DNA from: Hyperoplus lanceolatus
Lineage: Eukaryota > Chordata > Actinopteri > Uranoscopiformes > Ammodytidae
NCBI GenBank assembly: GCA_026929865.2
Contig: CM049408.1
Coordinates: forward strand, 5,137,001 to 5,201,000
Direction of reading: 5' to 3'
DNA length: 64,000 nt
Each line of letters starts with the position of its first letter. Within the stretch, counting starts at the first letter, position 1. Shown here one piece after another: positions 1-13,105 of this stretch. Made by a program: the position numbers and the translations under genes. Below the pieces are notes generated by a model. The model saw only the letters and a program-made list of their open reading frames with translations, did no database searches and was not told the origin of the DNA.

Positions 1-632
1 TTCCCCCACATTGAACACGTGCTTTCCCATGGTGCTCTCCCCCTCATCCCTATTAGGCGCCATTCTCCACAATGATAGAACGAGCCAGATCAGTCCATGT
101 TATAATTACTTGCCCTTGTCTGCTCGGGGTCGTTACTCTGAGCCGTCCACCTTAGCCCCCTATCAGTCTGTGTTGCCCGCTGACCTCCAGCCCCTGCAGC
201 CATACTGCACATCGCTGCAGTGCTGACTTTTACTGGCACATTCAGACCAAAAAAACTGGGGAACACCAGCATTGAAAAAGAAAGAAAAAGTATTTTCTCT
301 CAATCTCACATACCCACCCACGTGTGTCTCCATGTTGACACTCCTCTCCTCTTTTCTCCTTCCTGCCCCCTTTTGAGTTCCTCTCTCCTGTCTCTTCCTT
401 CCGATTTGTCCTTCTTTCCTTCCTTCCCCTCTTCTCTCATCCATCTCTGTGGGCTGTCTCCGGCAGAGCTAATTCCCTCTTCAGATGGCACCGCTCTCAT
501 TTGCATACTTATCAAAGTGTTTGGACGAGCCGACAGAAGCTAGTAGGAAGGTGGGGGTCATTAATATGTTAATTAGCCCCCACCCATCCCCTTTTCCTTC
601 AAACACTGGTGCACCATCCGTATCCTCCACCT

Positions 633-681
633 CTCTCTCGCTCTCTCTCTGTCTCTCTCTCTATCTCGCTCTCTCTCTCCC

Positions 682-719
<38 letters not shown>

Positions 720-720
720 C
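633..720. repeat. (CT)n microsatellite
   Basis: About 88 bp of almost pure CT/CCCT/GTCT repeats. The Arg/Glu- and Ser/Leu-repeat open frames here are artefacts. Confidence 0.95.
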
Positions 721-839
721 GTTTCACACGCTGCCTTTGACTGTTTGAACAGGCTCAGCAGCATTGCTAATGCCATAGGAATCTGTAGACTTGCACACAT
801 GGGGGTTAGGGTGGGTTCATAGCCATATTATATATTATA

Positions 840-841
<2 letters not shown>

Positions 842-896
<55 letters not shown>
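842..896. repeat. (GT)n microsatellite
   Basis: About 27 uninterrupted GT units, ending in GCGC. Confidence 0.97.
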
Positions 897-900
<4 letters not shown>

Positions 901-1954
901 TGTGTGTTTAAACTATACCATCAATTACATGCCTACAGTCACAGATTAGCGACATTTGTTATTGTGTTCATTGGATATTTTAGAGCCAAAATATGATGTA
1001 GTTGCACCATTGATTTTCTATACACCCCCCTCCCCCCAACTTTGATCGTCCAATCCTAGCCTCAGCAGTTGAAATTTAGCATGACACTCTTGTCAAGCCT
1101 TGGATTTGATCCACATGCCAATGTGAGTTAAAAGTGATAAACTGTAGGTTAAGAGTGTGAGAGGTGGCAGTATCCTTTTTAATAATCTTTCTGAGACCAA
1201 ACACCGAACATACTGAATATAATAGAATAAAATAGATTCCACACGTTTATCTGTTCTAATCTAAGCTTCAATTGTCAGAATACTAACTATTGTAGTCACC
1301 AAGTTTGTATATTACTTCCAAAGCCAGGGAGCATACCATTACATTAGTTTGCTTGCTATATATTATGCTAAAAGAATGTTTATGACTATAACACTCGCTT
1401 TGGCTTGTTTCTCAAATTGGTTGTCAACACAGTTGAGACATGAGCAATTCAGTCCCACTCTTAATGTGTTCGGGGAAGTTTACATTTCAGCAACCCCAGC
1501 CAATATTACTACTAAGATAGCCTTACGTTTTCATTCCTTTTCCCTTATAGCACTAAAGGAAGAACACATCGTTAGACAGTTCAAACTAGCATGTATGATA
1601 GGCAGCCATAACATGGTTGTGCTTGGAGAAAGAATAACAGTTTGATGTTACATTCTTCCTGATACTTATAATAGGTGGACTAACTAGCGCCACACTTCAA
1701 TTCAAGAAAATCAGCCACAATTATCGATGTTAATTGCATACAAGCTGTGCAAGAACAGAAAGCTTGCCATTCATGGCAACAGGGGGTAGGGGCTTTGTGA
1801 ACTGTCAATTACTAACTCTAAACCCACCATGCAGTTTGAAGCTTGTTCCAAAGGCACATTTCCATCAGACAGTTCTAAAAAATCTACAAACTGGCAGTTG
1901 ACATGGCACAGAGATTCACACTAAGCACAGTCTCTCATTCTACAGAAGACTTGA

Positions 1955-2222
1955 CCTGCATTCCAAATCACATACTCTTTCTTTTCACTACACTACATAC
2001 TAAAGTACAGAAGAGTTTAAAAAAAATCAGATAAGGAAGATTTTTTTTCATTATGTTGAGAAATGTTGAGAATAAAAACAAATGCTCCAAAATGCTATTG
2101 GAGTTAGTGGGGCATTTATGTATTTTCAGCATACCACAATTGACGTGCATTCATTGGGCCATCCTAAATCTTTTTTTTTGGCATACTAAATAGTAGGGCA
2201 GTATGGAAATTGGAACACAGGG
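1955..2222 (-). mobile_element. MITE copy, family with CCTGCRTTCCAA termini
   Basis: Left end cctgcattccaaatcacata and right end ggaacacagg form terminal inverted repeats. The inside (catactaaagtacagaagag, actaaatagtaggg) matches in reverse two other copies at 31527-31765 and 37612-37783. No coding capacity. Confidence 0.7.
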
Positions 2223-4498
2223 CCTATGTGCACACTGTACAGGATGCTGTTTCCACGTCAGTTAAAGTAACATTGATTACAATAACTGTCCTACAGAGAG
2301 GTCGCGGGGATCAGTAGTTAAGTCACTCAGCCGAAGGTGAGGGACATCTTGTTAATTCTGATTTATCTGCTCACGAGTAAAGGTTACGGGGTCATTTCTG
2401 TGTCGGCTGTTGTAACAAGGTTTGGTTGGCAGGGTGTTGCAGATTACTCAACATGGATACAGGTGATTGACTGAGGTGCTTACAACAAGCAACTGTGTCT
2501 GACAGTAATTAAAAATGGCATGGGGAAGTTAGAAGCAAGTGTTGGGCTGGAGGGCATCTTTGGAACTGATTTTTTCTGATTTAAACCTGAATCTACAGTG
2601 TATGGATGGATACTGTAAACCGGTAAAACAGAGGTCAGTTGCTCCTGGAATGAAAGGGAAACATGAAAATAAATCAACACTGGTCTGTGGAACAGGGAGG
2701 TAACTATGGACTCAAGTGTTTTCTAAAGTAGGTTTGAATAATTGAACCAGGAGAGAGTGAAGGCAGAGGAACCTTTAGAACATTCCTTCTCACCAGTTCT
2801 GATCTGAGCTTTTCAAGGACTTTAACAAGTAGGAATCCTAACATCCACTTCACTTAACATGCTCATGTCGAGTGGACTTTCTTTCAGTCTTGCTTTCACC
2901 TCTACGGCCTCTCTTCTGTAATGTGTGTCGCTGTGCCAAGGGGCTGGCTTTCTCTCTTAGTATTATGTGTGGTAGGAAAGAGACAGCGGTGTGTTATCAC
3001 AGAGCCATTTAGAGATGAACAGTGTGATTTTTACAGCAAGAGACAACACAGGCCACTGACGCTCTCTGTTTTGCACACAAAATTGTATTGTATTGCGTAC
3101 GGAAAGGGGAAAGGAAGGGAAAGGAAGAGTGGTTAGAAAAAGTGAGCTGAGGAAAGTCTTGGCCTCGTTCAAAGCAACCACCAAAGCCTCCCAGATCCAC
3201 ACGGCCTGGCATCTAAATCAAATACTGTATGTCTCTCTGTGCCAAACCAAGAGGGCGTTCAATTTGAACCACGCAGGACATACTTAATAATTACTCTCAC
3301 TTTGAACGCAATTTTCTCGACCGGGGTTATTGATTGACAGATTGTATCCATGGTGTCAGGGGGCCCAGCCACGCCCCCTCCTGACGACGGCAGAAATGAA
3401 AGAACAGCAGGGGGCTAAATTACACCTTAGTAGAGACCTGTGGCAAGAGGGCAGGAAGGAGAGAATGATGAATGAGGAAAGGATCAGAACAGAAAGGTAG
3501 AGGGTGAATCACGTGGGAGCATGAAGATGATTGGAGGAACAGCTCGGAAATACATTTGTAGCCGCACACAAGCACATGAACACACACACACACATGCTGG
3601 CAGACACACAAACATATTCACTGAGGTAATGGGCACGCAGTTATATCGGAGTGCAAAGGGAGAGACACTTAAATGCCATCTCCACAGTTGGGATGCTATT
3701 TACTCCCATACACACACACACACACACACAGAGTCTTATCTGCGCTCTCTGTCATGCTCTCAAAGCAATCTGCCTGATATGAGAGTAGCAAGCAAGCAAG
3801 CAGCAGAGTGGCATTCTAAGGGTATCCACATTGGAGCTCAACAACAGCTGGAAGACTATAAAAGTGACATATCATTGGTTGGTACACGTTTTAAAGGACA
3901 ACAGTAGGCGAATACCTGGTATATGGCTGGACCACAATTAAGTTCTGTAGTGTACAGTAGTGTGATATTGTTAATCTAACTGTGTTTAAATAGATACAAA
4001 CAAAAGAAGGTAGGCTTAAAAAGCTTGTCACACAATAAGCTTTTGTTGGACTTATATTTGAGGTAGTTTATGTATCCATACCACGTTTACTAACCTGTCT
4101 CTTTTCTTAATTGTTTTAGTGTTTAGGACTGCAGGTCACCCACCCTGCCTGCAAACACAAGTAAATCATAAATTACTTTATTAACATGCGATTAGCAATA
4201 TTCTTACAGCGGGTATTGTGGTACCTTTCTTGTATCAATACACAGTGGCCCACTAAGTGTTTGCTGGTCAGACACATGATGTACTGTAGGTTTACCTCTA
4301 TCTGGGTGAAGTGTTGCCGGCCTGGCTTCAAGGGGCCTCGACTGGAGCAGAGCCTTCAGAACAAGCTCTTCACCTGCAGAGAGAGAGAGAGAGAGGCAAA
4401 GGGCAATACGCTGACGCACACACGTTCACACGTACATTCACACCTACGTACGCTCTCCCAATGTGCACTGACATACATGTAGACATATAAGACGCACA

Positions 4499-4502
4499 CA
4501 CA

Positions 4503-4547
<45 letters not shown>
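4499..4547. repeat. (AC)n microsatellite
   Basis: About 24 AC units with one AAAC interruption. Confidence 0.95.
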
Positions 4548-4921
4548 CCTACTTCACATGTAGAGCAGCGTTCCCAGATGAGTGCCTGTCTCTCCAACCT
4601 GGCAATTTCAGCGGAAAGGGAATCCAGCTAAAGTACACAGTGCGACATGCTGATTTCACAACAGGGTGGTTGAATAGCAGAATGGCCTCACTACAGCTCT
4701 CGTTACTGATCCGGCAAGATCCAACTCATCTATTTCAATAGCACTCCATCGTTCACACTTGTACGTGCATATAAAGATGGAGCTAGATTGCAGAAGTGCC
4801 AGTTTGTTTTACAGCCTTGCTGCAGCAGTGCTGGGTTGTCGCTGTGACTACTGTTAACCTAATGCAGGAGTCATATCTATTCTACGTACCTCTATACTCA
4901 AAAGCACTGATACATTACATA

Positions 4922-5153
4922 CAGCTCTGGAAAAAATGAAGAGACCACTCCAAATGTTCAGTGTCTCTCGTTTTACTTTTTATAGGTATATGTTTGAGTA
5001 AAATGAACATTTTGATTTTATTCTATAGACTACAGACAACATTTCTACCAAATTCCAATACATTTTTTGTCATTAAGAGCATTTTCCATAAGTTACGTAG
5101 AGATAAAGAGTAAAGAAAAATCCAGACTGGTCTCTTAATTTTTTCCAGAGCTG
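4922..5153. mobile_element. Tc1/mariner-type MITE, CAGCTCTGGAAAAA termini
   Basis: 232 bp. Left end cagctctggaaaaaatgaag, right end reverse-complements to cagctctggaaaaaattaag, then agaccactc/agaccagtc. TA flanks both ends (4920-4921, 5154-5155), as expected for Tc1/mariner target duplication. Too short to code for a transposase. Confidence 0.9.
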
Positions 5154-5395
5154 TATATAGAAACATTACGCCCATGCACACACCACCATCTGACGGTGAT
5201 GTTTTGGGTGACATTTACTTTCTAGCTTACACAAGATGCATCTATAAATGAATCATGAGTGAATCTGTGAGGTGTGAATAATAGATGGAGAGTTGAGGTA
5301 AAAAACAAAGGAGTGCTGTTATTATTTGTTAATAAGACACTCTGGAGCATCACTAACTAGATCTCATTACCACAGCACACATAGGAATGCAGGCG

Positions 5396-5414
5396 CGCAC
5401 ACACACACACACAC

Positions 5415-5455
<41 letters not shown>

Positions 5456-5457
5456 CG
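5396..5457. repeat. (AC)n microsatellite, interrupted
   Basis: AC repeats with CCC interruptions. Confidence 0.93.
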
Positions 5458-5569
5458 TCCTACCTACCTCCTGCAGGCACACACTCAAATACGCACACCT
5501 TGTGCACACACACCCTACATGCCAAACACATGCCAAAGTCTCTCATCCCACATGACTATTTTTACCTGT

Positions 5570-5880
5570 GAAGCCTGCCGTTGCCTAGCACTCTGTAATT
5601 ACATCCCACACTCCACCGACGAATGATTAGAAGCGATGATGGATGGGTTAACACTGTCACCTAAGGATGCCTCGGTGCAAAACTAATTACGCGACTTTAC
5701 ATGTGTCATATGCCTGATACATGCGATAGCCCTCTCAGCCTCCTGCCATAACTGTGGAACAAGTGCGATAAAGGTGGACGAGGTGTCTCCTGTTAATCAA
5801 CAGATAAGAGATGATGAAGTTATTGCACTGTTGATTAATAGATCTCTGTGGCTCAGCGCTGCCCTCCCTTATATTGGACT
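5570..5880. promoter_or_regulatory. possible enhancer-like conserved noncoding stretch
   Basis: Repeat-free, compositionally balanced DNA among repeats. It carries TAATTA-type sites (aactaattacgcg, ctgtaattaca), a GTTAATCAAC site resembling an HNF1/homeobox site, agataagag resembling a GATA site, and ttgattaata. Suggested only by motif density; conservation cannot be tested here. Confidence 0.25.
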
Positions 5881-6191
5881 TCTTTTACTCTTCCTTTGGT
5901 GGCATATGGCTCTGAGTTGGCTTCAGCACGTTTCACTCCATTCGTTTTAAATTTGGTAAAATGACTTAACTTTAGATTTAAGTTAGGTAACATGTAGATT
6001 GACTTGCATTTCTAATCGACAATCGCTGTTCTTCTTTTCACTGTCAGTAAAGATGGTTCTAAAGATGTTGTAGCATGTGTGTGGAAGGAAAGATGTTCAC
6101 TTTGCCTCTGCATATTAAAATTGTTGGTGTTATTCGAATCAGGAAATGGGGTGTGCATGTCTGCCTATTCATGCAAAGTGTGTGTGTTTGT

Positions 6192-6200
<9 letters not shown>

Positions 6201-6287
<87 letters not shown>
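6201..6287. repeat. (GT)n microsatellite
   Basis: About 43 uninterrupted GT units. Confidence 0.97.
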
Positions 6288-6290
<3 letters not shown>

Positions 6291-6676
6291 ACGGGGAGGT
6301 GAGGGGTTGCTTTTATGATTTCCACGGCTGCAGCTGGGGCTGTGGGCTGAGTAATTGCCTGTCTTGGTAGAGAGATCGTGGTGGCGAGCTTGGAGTCAAG
6401 TGCTCCCTTCCTGCTGTACACCTCATTTGGATTCCACATAGCTAGCTAGCAAGCTAACGCCGTGCAGCAGCAGCCTTGGGCCTGTATTATTCATGGCTTG
6501 ACAGATAGCTCTCACTAAAAGCATTGGAAGTGGGCCAGATGGTGATGGAGCGACAGCGGGAAGTGGCACCACCGCTCCTCACTCTCTGCCTGGCAGGAGG
6601 ACGGGAGAGGATACAACACAAATAAGTAAAGGATTGGAAGCTGCTGATAGAATGGCACGGGAGGGAGATGTGGATT

Positions 6677-7015
6677 TTAAAGGTGCACTATGTTACTTTG
6701 GTTGTGTGAGAGAGAGGGAACATGTTCTAAGGTATATTCTCATAAATGTATAAACAAACTTTCATCACAGGAAAATGTGATCCCTGTGAACACTGTTTGA
6801 TGAAAGAAAAGCGTCCTGAAAAGTTACTGTTCAGCTGTTGTTGTTCTATGCAACAGCAGGGCAGACAGTTTGGTTTATAAACATAGTGTAGTCTTACGTA
6901 CGGTTCCGGATGCCTTACAATTATTTAGTCTTCAGTCATTTTTATAAACTAACGACAGGCTCTGCAAAAATCTAGACAAATCCCCCTCCGCTGAAACTGT
7001 GTAGTGCCCCTTTAA
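6677..7015. mobile_element. MITE with TTAAAGGxGCACTA termini
   Basis: 339 bp counted with TTAA at both ends. Left ttaaaggtgcactatgtt; right end reverse-complements to ttaaaggggcactacacag. TTAA may be the target duplication. No coding capacity. Confidence 0.7.
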
Positions 7016-7754
7016 CAGAAGCTTTTTAATGCCTGAGTCGGATGGGAAGAGGAAGTAGGGACAAAGAGATGAAGAGACTGAGGAGGTGAAGAGGGGACAA
7101 CGGGTGGAGAAGGGAAATCAGAGGGAAGGCCATGTGAAATGAAAGAAGAGTGTGTCTGCAGTACAGTTTAAAGCACAGTTTGCCTAATACCAGAGCTAGC
7201 GGATGAGTGTGCTAACCACTAAAGGATGAAAATAGAGAAACGAAGAGAGAGCGAGCGAGTGAAGCCATTTGAAATAGAGCAGAGAGAAAGAGGGCCTGGA
7301 AAAAACAGGCAGCCATCCCACCCCCGCCAAGCTCAGCAACCCCTCTGCCTCCAATGTGCACTAACCAGATAAGGTTGCATTAATCAAAAATCTGCCACTT
7401 TCCCCTTCCAAAAAAACACCGTCTATGCCATCAACCCCCCTCTGTGAAATATCTGTCACAGAAAACACAAATTTCCATATTTAATGGGGGAAAGCTTTGT
7501 ATTACGGAAAAGGCAGTGTGGGCTGTGAGTCGGTAGGATGTGTGAGCTCTGTCATTAGCTCACGCATACGGAGCCGCGGGGTTGGTTTCAGTTTGGCTCT
7601 ACTCACACCATTGTTGACTCTTCCATAGTTTGATGAAGCTGGACTGAGATAGACCCTTGTATTGTACAACTGCAATCACGTACTGTATGTTATAATTGTA
7701 TATTAGAACAAAATGATATTGTCTATTACTGTCTCCTTCGTAGCACGTTGAAGA

Positions 7755-8106
7755 TTAAAGGTGGAGTTAGTGATTCTGGAGTATTCTCGTTGTCAAAATC
7801 ACTTTTTGTCAAAATCAGTGAATATCCTCACGATCCGCTACCTGTACATACAGTGTATGCACTAAAGAAACATCCTGTGTTAATACCCAGCCTAGGCTCT
7901 GCAAACGGGCATCTTACTAGCTACAATGGGTACCTCCCCTGCTAACATACCCTTTGTTTACATCCCCGTTTACAGAGCCTAGGCTGTGTATTGATATTAT
8001 TTTTCGGCGCATCTCCACCACTACAATCATAGATCTGGAAGCGTGAAGAGATATTCACTGATTTTGACAACAAGCGTTCTCCAAAAATGACTAATTCCAC
8101 CTTTAA
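7755..8106. mobile_element. MITE with TTAAAGGTGGARTTAGT termini
   Basis: 352 bp. Left ttaaaggtggagttagt, right reverse-complements to ttaaaggtggaattagt. TTAA at both ends. The inside is also a long imperfect palindrome (agcctaggctctgcaaacgg versus ccgtttacagagcctaggct). A degenerate copy lies at 49497-49775. Confidence 0.85.
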
Positions 8107-9289
8107 TAGTACAACCAACATAAACCTCTTATGCAATTTAAAAACGCACTTTGATAGCATTTCAAACATGGGCCGCTAGATTTACATTGGCATGCACATG
8201 ACTTCCTTCTCTCTTTTCTTCTCTTTTTTCTCTCTCTTTGTAATCCCCCATTTCCTCCTGTGCATATTATGACAAACCTGCAGAATACCTTTCCAACATT
8301 AGATAAACAGGTGGTGTTTACGACTTCTTTTTTTTCATCCTCCTTATTTTCATCTTTTTTTCATAACGGCCTCCCTGAGGAAAGACATCAAAGGGAATAG
8401 CAGATCATGTGCGGTGAGTGCGGAGCGTGCCACAGGGGCGTGTGTATGGAGGGGGGGGCGGGGGGGGGGAGTTGGGTGAGGGGGGCTGGTGGTGGACAGC
8501 TGCTTCAGGCCAGCTCCAGGCCGGGGCCACATCCTGACCTCTAACCCCCTGAACCACCATCCCAACCTCCCCCTCACACCCCCCGGTCAGCCCTCCCCTT
8601 TACACAAGCTGCCAACTACTTTACATCAATGTCAAAAGCCATCCTCTTCTACTACTGGCTAAACATGCAGTATCATTAAAAGACAGAACAAGACTGCTCA
8701 TGTGTTGGTTATTGTTCAAACCAATCCAATGAAAAGACCAAAACCAATAATGTGTTATTGTGTCATTGTGTGTTACGTGACTTCAGCCACTTCAATCCCA
8801 TACGTTCCTGCAGACATCCACACAGGTCATTGTAATAGTATATGATACTCACTGATGTGTTTTTAATAGTATACTTTACTGTAACTACAGTTCAACTGCA
8901 TTACAGTCTGCCCAATCACGTTTCGTGACAGGCTTGTGATATCTTAAAGTGTGGTTCAAGAGTGTATAGGGCTATAGTGTATAAAATACATTTTAAGTAG
9001 AAATGTATCAACAAAATAATCAATAATGAAAAATAATATGTTTTTCCAGTCCTAGATTAGGTATAGGGTTCCAGTATAAGAAGCAAGAAATAAAATGAAC
9101 TCATTTGCCTTCTGCTCATAATTGGCTCTACTTGGGCATTTCTATTCATTCACAACAGCTTGTCTCAGTCAGCTCATCAAGATAAACAACAATTATGACG
9201 ACCCAAAGGTGGCTCACATAGATAAATGGATGGAGGAAGGAATTCCTTTTCTATAATGACTGCTGGTCCAGCAGCCTAACTAGCTGGCC

Positions 9290-9418
<129 letters not shown>

Positions 9419-10515
9419 ATTGGTGTGATTGATTAAAGTCATTACGCCAGTGGAGAGACTCCTTACCTGGCTAATCCAGGAGTGAATTTAGCTGCAGGAT
9501 GACAGATAGGCGCATTACAGCCCCAGATCTGCTGCCAGATCAGCTCTCCTGCTCAACCACTTCCACAACTAAATGATTCAAAATGCCTTGTATGATACAC
9601 ATGTCAATATTCTATAAGATCCATCTTAAAAAATCCCCTTCAAAATAAATGCTAAATCATTTGACATATTAAATCTTTATAGAGTTTGTTCAGAATACAG
9701 AAATAATGCTTATTTTGAAGTAGACTTATTTGTGTGTTGCTTACACATTTTGTGGAAATTAAATCAGAATAAACCACAACTGACTCTTGCAGCGACTCAC
9801 AATTATTTTCATTGGGAATTCATCTTCAATTTAATTCTCCATGTGTTCTTCTTTTAGCTTGAAAATACCTAAATCAACCCAACAGTGAGGAGAGATAGAA
9901 TTATGACCTGTTTGAAGTCCTATCTTGAGCTCTGATCATCTTATAAACCATTAAAGCAATAATACCAGTTCTCTTTTAACAAAATAATAGAAAAGTATAG
10001 TATAGTGTTATCGATAAAGATTTGGAGTCTTGATAATGGTATCAATATCATTAACAATCCCCATCCCCACCTATAACTGGCCGATCGCTTTAACATTCTG
10101 CAACGGACTCAAATCACTAAAAGAAGAAGAAGTTTGTGTATGGAAGGTGACATTCAGCTCAAGTCTGAGCTGGAATGAGTTTTCTGAGCCCCAAAACCAG
10201 GCCAGGTGCCTGGCAAAAAGAGGTCCTTTCACGACACTGCAGCAGGACCAAGCTCTTGGCTGTATGTGCGATGTCATGATACAGTATATAGGCTTATATG
10301 ATTTGTTGTTGGTTTTATGTGGTTAGGTTGAGACAAGTAAGGAGGGTTTGCACTAAAGAGATATGGTTCGCTAAAAGTTATAATTAAATTACATTCATAA
10401 TTGTTTAATAGGTTTTTAGTTTTGTATTAGGGCAAGTGAACATGTCATTCGGGCAAGTAGAAAAGTTCCTGTTGTTGAAGCCTTAGTGTCAACCCCTGCT
10501 AGTGGCATACCAACT

Positions 10516-10788
10516 GGGGCTGCAGTGGCAAAGTGGGTATAGAGGTCGTCCTCTGGAGTGCAGGGTTGTAGGTTCGATCCCACGCCTACCCACCACATGT
10601 CGAAGTGTCCCTGGGCAAGACACTGAACCCCAAATTGCTCCCGATGGTTCAGAGAGCGCCTTGCATGGCAGCTACTGACATCGGTGTATGAGTGTGTGTA
10701 TGAATGGGTGAATGTGGTAAGAAATGTAAAGCGCTTAAGGGCTGAGAAAATCGGCTAAAAAGCTCTATAAGTCAAGTCCATTTAACGT
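10516..10788 (+). mobile_element. tRNA-derived SINE
   Basis: Head resembles a tRNA gene with an A-box-like tggcaaagtgggta and a B box ggttcgatcc at 10571-10580, then a non-tRNA body (gtccctgggcaagacactga, tgtaaagcgctt) and a tail ending near aagtccattt. I recognise this as a dispersed teleost SINE pattern; the family name is not assigned. Not a functional tRNA: no anticodon stem context or 3' acceptor pairing seen. Confidence 0.75.
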
Positions 10789-11276
10789 TCAACCAGGATA
10801 GAGGTGCTTTCCTCCAAACATGAGTGGTGTATGGCAGACAGTGACAAATGTTATTGCCAGCCCATCATTTAGGCTGAGGCTGATGGGCCTATAGTGCAAG
10901 TTTTTGACTTAAAGGTGCAGTGTGAGACTGTGTTTATTTGCTAAAGGCTGCGAATGTTGGAGAAGTGAAAGTGCAACTACAGTCTTATTGAGCCAGTGAA
11001 CAGAACAGCTTGTCGAGGGGTTGTGTACCAATGCCTTTTACCTACTTGACCACTGCACTCGCCATCACATAGAAACCATCGATCGTTAAGAAGTGGATTA
11101 AGAATGCTGAAATGTGCAACCAGACATGAAAATATATATTATGCTACACTGCTGCTTGTGCTATTTAAGACTAGTGTCAATTCCAAGTGGACATCCAACT
11201 GGAGGATTATTTCATGACTTTGAAGAAGAGCTTTGTGAGTTTCAGGACAAACTGTTGTTTTGCTGCGTGTGCGTGC

Positions 11277-11421
<145 letters not shown>

Positions 11422-11592
11422 AATGAGCCTTAACCACTGATATGAGAGCTGGAGCCTGAGACGCCAGAAAACGCCCCAAATTGCAGCGCCTGCCAGCCGC
11501 TGAGCCTCCTGCACCAAGACACTGTCTTTTGTTCTCCCCCTGCTAGTGGGAGAAGCTCTGACAGCTCTGAATTGATCCTCTCTCCTCTTCCA

Positions 11593-11594
<2 letters not shown>

Positions 11595-11658
<64 letters not shown>
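11595..11658. repeat. (AC)n microsatellite
   Basis: About 32 AC units, about 170 bp after the preceding GT tract and in inverted orientation to it. Confidence 0.97.
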
Positions 11659-11659
<1 letters not shown>

Positions 11660-12115
11660 CCCTCCTCTCTTCTTATCAACTGCTCTACTATATGTTCCCC
11701 AATTTTGCGTGCACACCACACAAAAGAAGTATACGGCCACATGCGCCATCACATACATCCTGCAGTCTGCTTCCCTTCTCTAGCCTGTATATCTCTCTCT
11801 CCCCACCTCTAATTTGCTCTCTCCGTCTGTCTCTCGCTCTCGGTTTTCTCTCCTCTACCGGCTGTGCTGTGTGGATGGGCCAATCCCTCATGGATTTCTG
11901 GAGGGTATCACCATGGAGACGGGGCTCTGTCACACGTGTCTATAGATCCTGCTGCTGGATAGGGGGGCACAGCCAGAGGTGCTGCATTCCCCTCCATCAC
12001 TATAGTCTGAGAGCAATGAACTGAGCTAGGAGACAGAGAGCGAGGATATGTGTGTGGAAGTGATGGTAATATAGAGAGGAATTGGTGTGAGGAAGGACTT
12101 AGGTCATGTATACTG

Positions 12116-13105
12116 TAGGGGTGGGAAAAAAAATCGATTTTCCGATTAATGTCGATTCTCTCTCGGACGATTCTGAATCGATTCAGAAAAGTTAATAATC
12201 GATTTTTTTTTATATATAATTTTTTATTTATTTATTTATTTATTTTTGTAAATACTAATACTTCCTGCGCCATTGCGCATGCACACCACACATGTGCGAG
12301 TTGTTTCCAAAGTGGCTTCAAAAGGGCTGAGAGCAGCAAACCCATGACCTGCACCGGCTTTATCTCTGTTTACGTTTTTGTATGAGAGCTGAATTCCAAG
12401 CCATACTTTTTGTACAATGTGTTGAAATGACATAGCCGCTCTGCTCCCCTGCTCTGGAATGCATTACCCCCCGACATCCGCAACAGTGACTCCATATCCC
12501 TGTTCAAATCTAAACTCAAAACTCATCTTTTCAAATTTGCTTACCCCCCCTGATCTTCCCATCCCATTTTGTTTTTAAATCAATTAATTGTACTGTATTT
12601 TTCACATTGTACGGTGTCCTTGCGAGTCTTGAAAGGCGCCTTTAAATAAAATTTATTATTATTATTATTATTATTAAAATAATAGATAATAGAATAGAAA
12701 TCCTATAGAAACATGATTTACGGGATTAGAAATAAAATAAAACTGAATCGGTTTAGTTTTTACACACTTCCATATTGTGTTGAAATGCAAGCTGCATTGA
12801 TTATTGCACTGTTCATAGAAAGTCATATTTGTGACAAGAAAAGCTTTTTCTCTAATACAATATTAGAGAAGGCAATTCATCTGTTGATTGTCTTTAATGA
12901 TCATCACAAAAGTAGGAAGTGATTAGCAAACTCTGAGTAGCAAACTCAGATGTGCATATAAATATATTTTTGAAATTCACACATGAGTATGTACATAAAA
13001 AATGTTTTGCATTGAGATGCATTGAACATCGATTTTGAATCAAATCGTTTACCTCTGAATCGGAATCGAATTGAATCGTGAGGTGCCAAGAGATTCCCAC
13101 CCCTA
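12116..13105. mobile_element. non-autonomous hAT element with perfect 8-bp target duplication
   Basis: Termini taggggtggga and its complement tcccaccccta, flanked by identical GTATACTG at 12108-12115 and 13106-13113. An 8-bp duplication with short inverted ends is the hAT signature. The ends are rich in ATCGATT/GAATCG motifs. No transposase is present. An L2-like LINE tail (12430-12676) sits inside. The intact duplication suggests a fairly recent insertion. Confidence 0.9.
12430..12676 (+). mobile_element. L2-like LINE 3' fragment with (ATT)n tail, inside the hAT element
   Basis: Reads as the end of a non-LTR reverse transcriptase: a LWNALPPDIRNSDS-like segment, then ISLFKSKLKTHLFKFAY, followed by a short 3'UTR ending aaaggcgcctttaaataaaa and an ATT tail (12651-12676). 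5'-truncated. Confidence 0.75.

Noticed and set aside
573..800. Arg/Glu repeat open frame
   Set aside because: Translation of a (CT)n tract on the other strand.
1349..1645. 98-codon open frame
   Set aside because: No similarity, AT-rich, no splice or start context; likely chance.
6059..6439. Open frames made of His-Thr or Cys-Val repeats (also at 9251, 11242, 24041, 29412, 53484, 62607, 63369 and others)
   Set aside because: Translations of (AC)n/(GT)n microsatellites in both strands; no non-repeat coding signal.
10516..10590. Possible tRNA gene
   Set aside because: B box is present but the body continues as a SINE; no acceptor stem or plausible anticodon loop.
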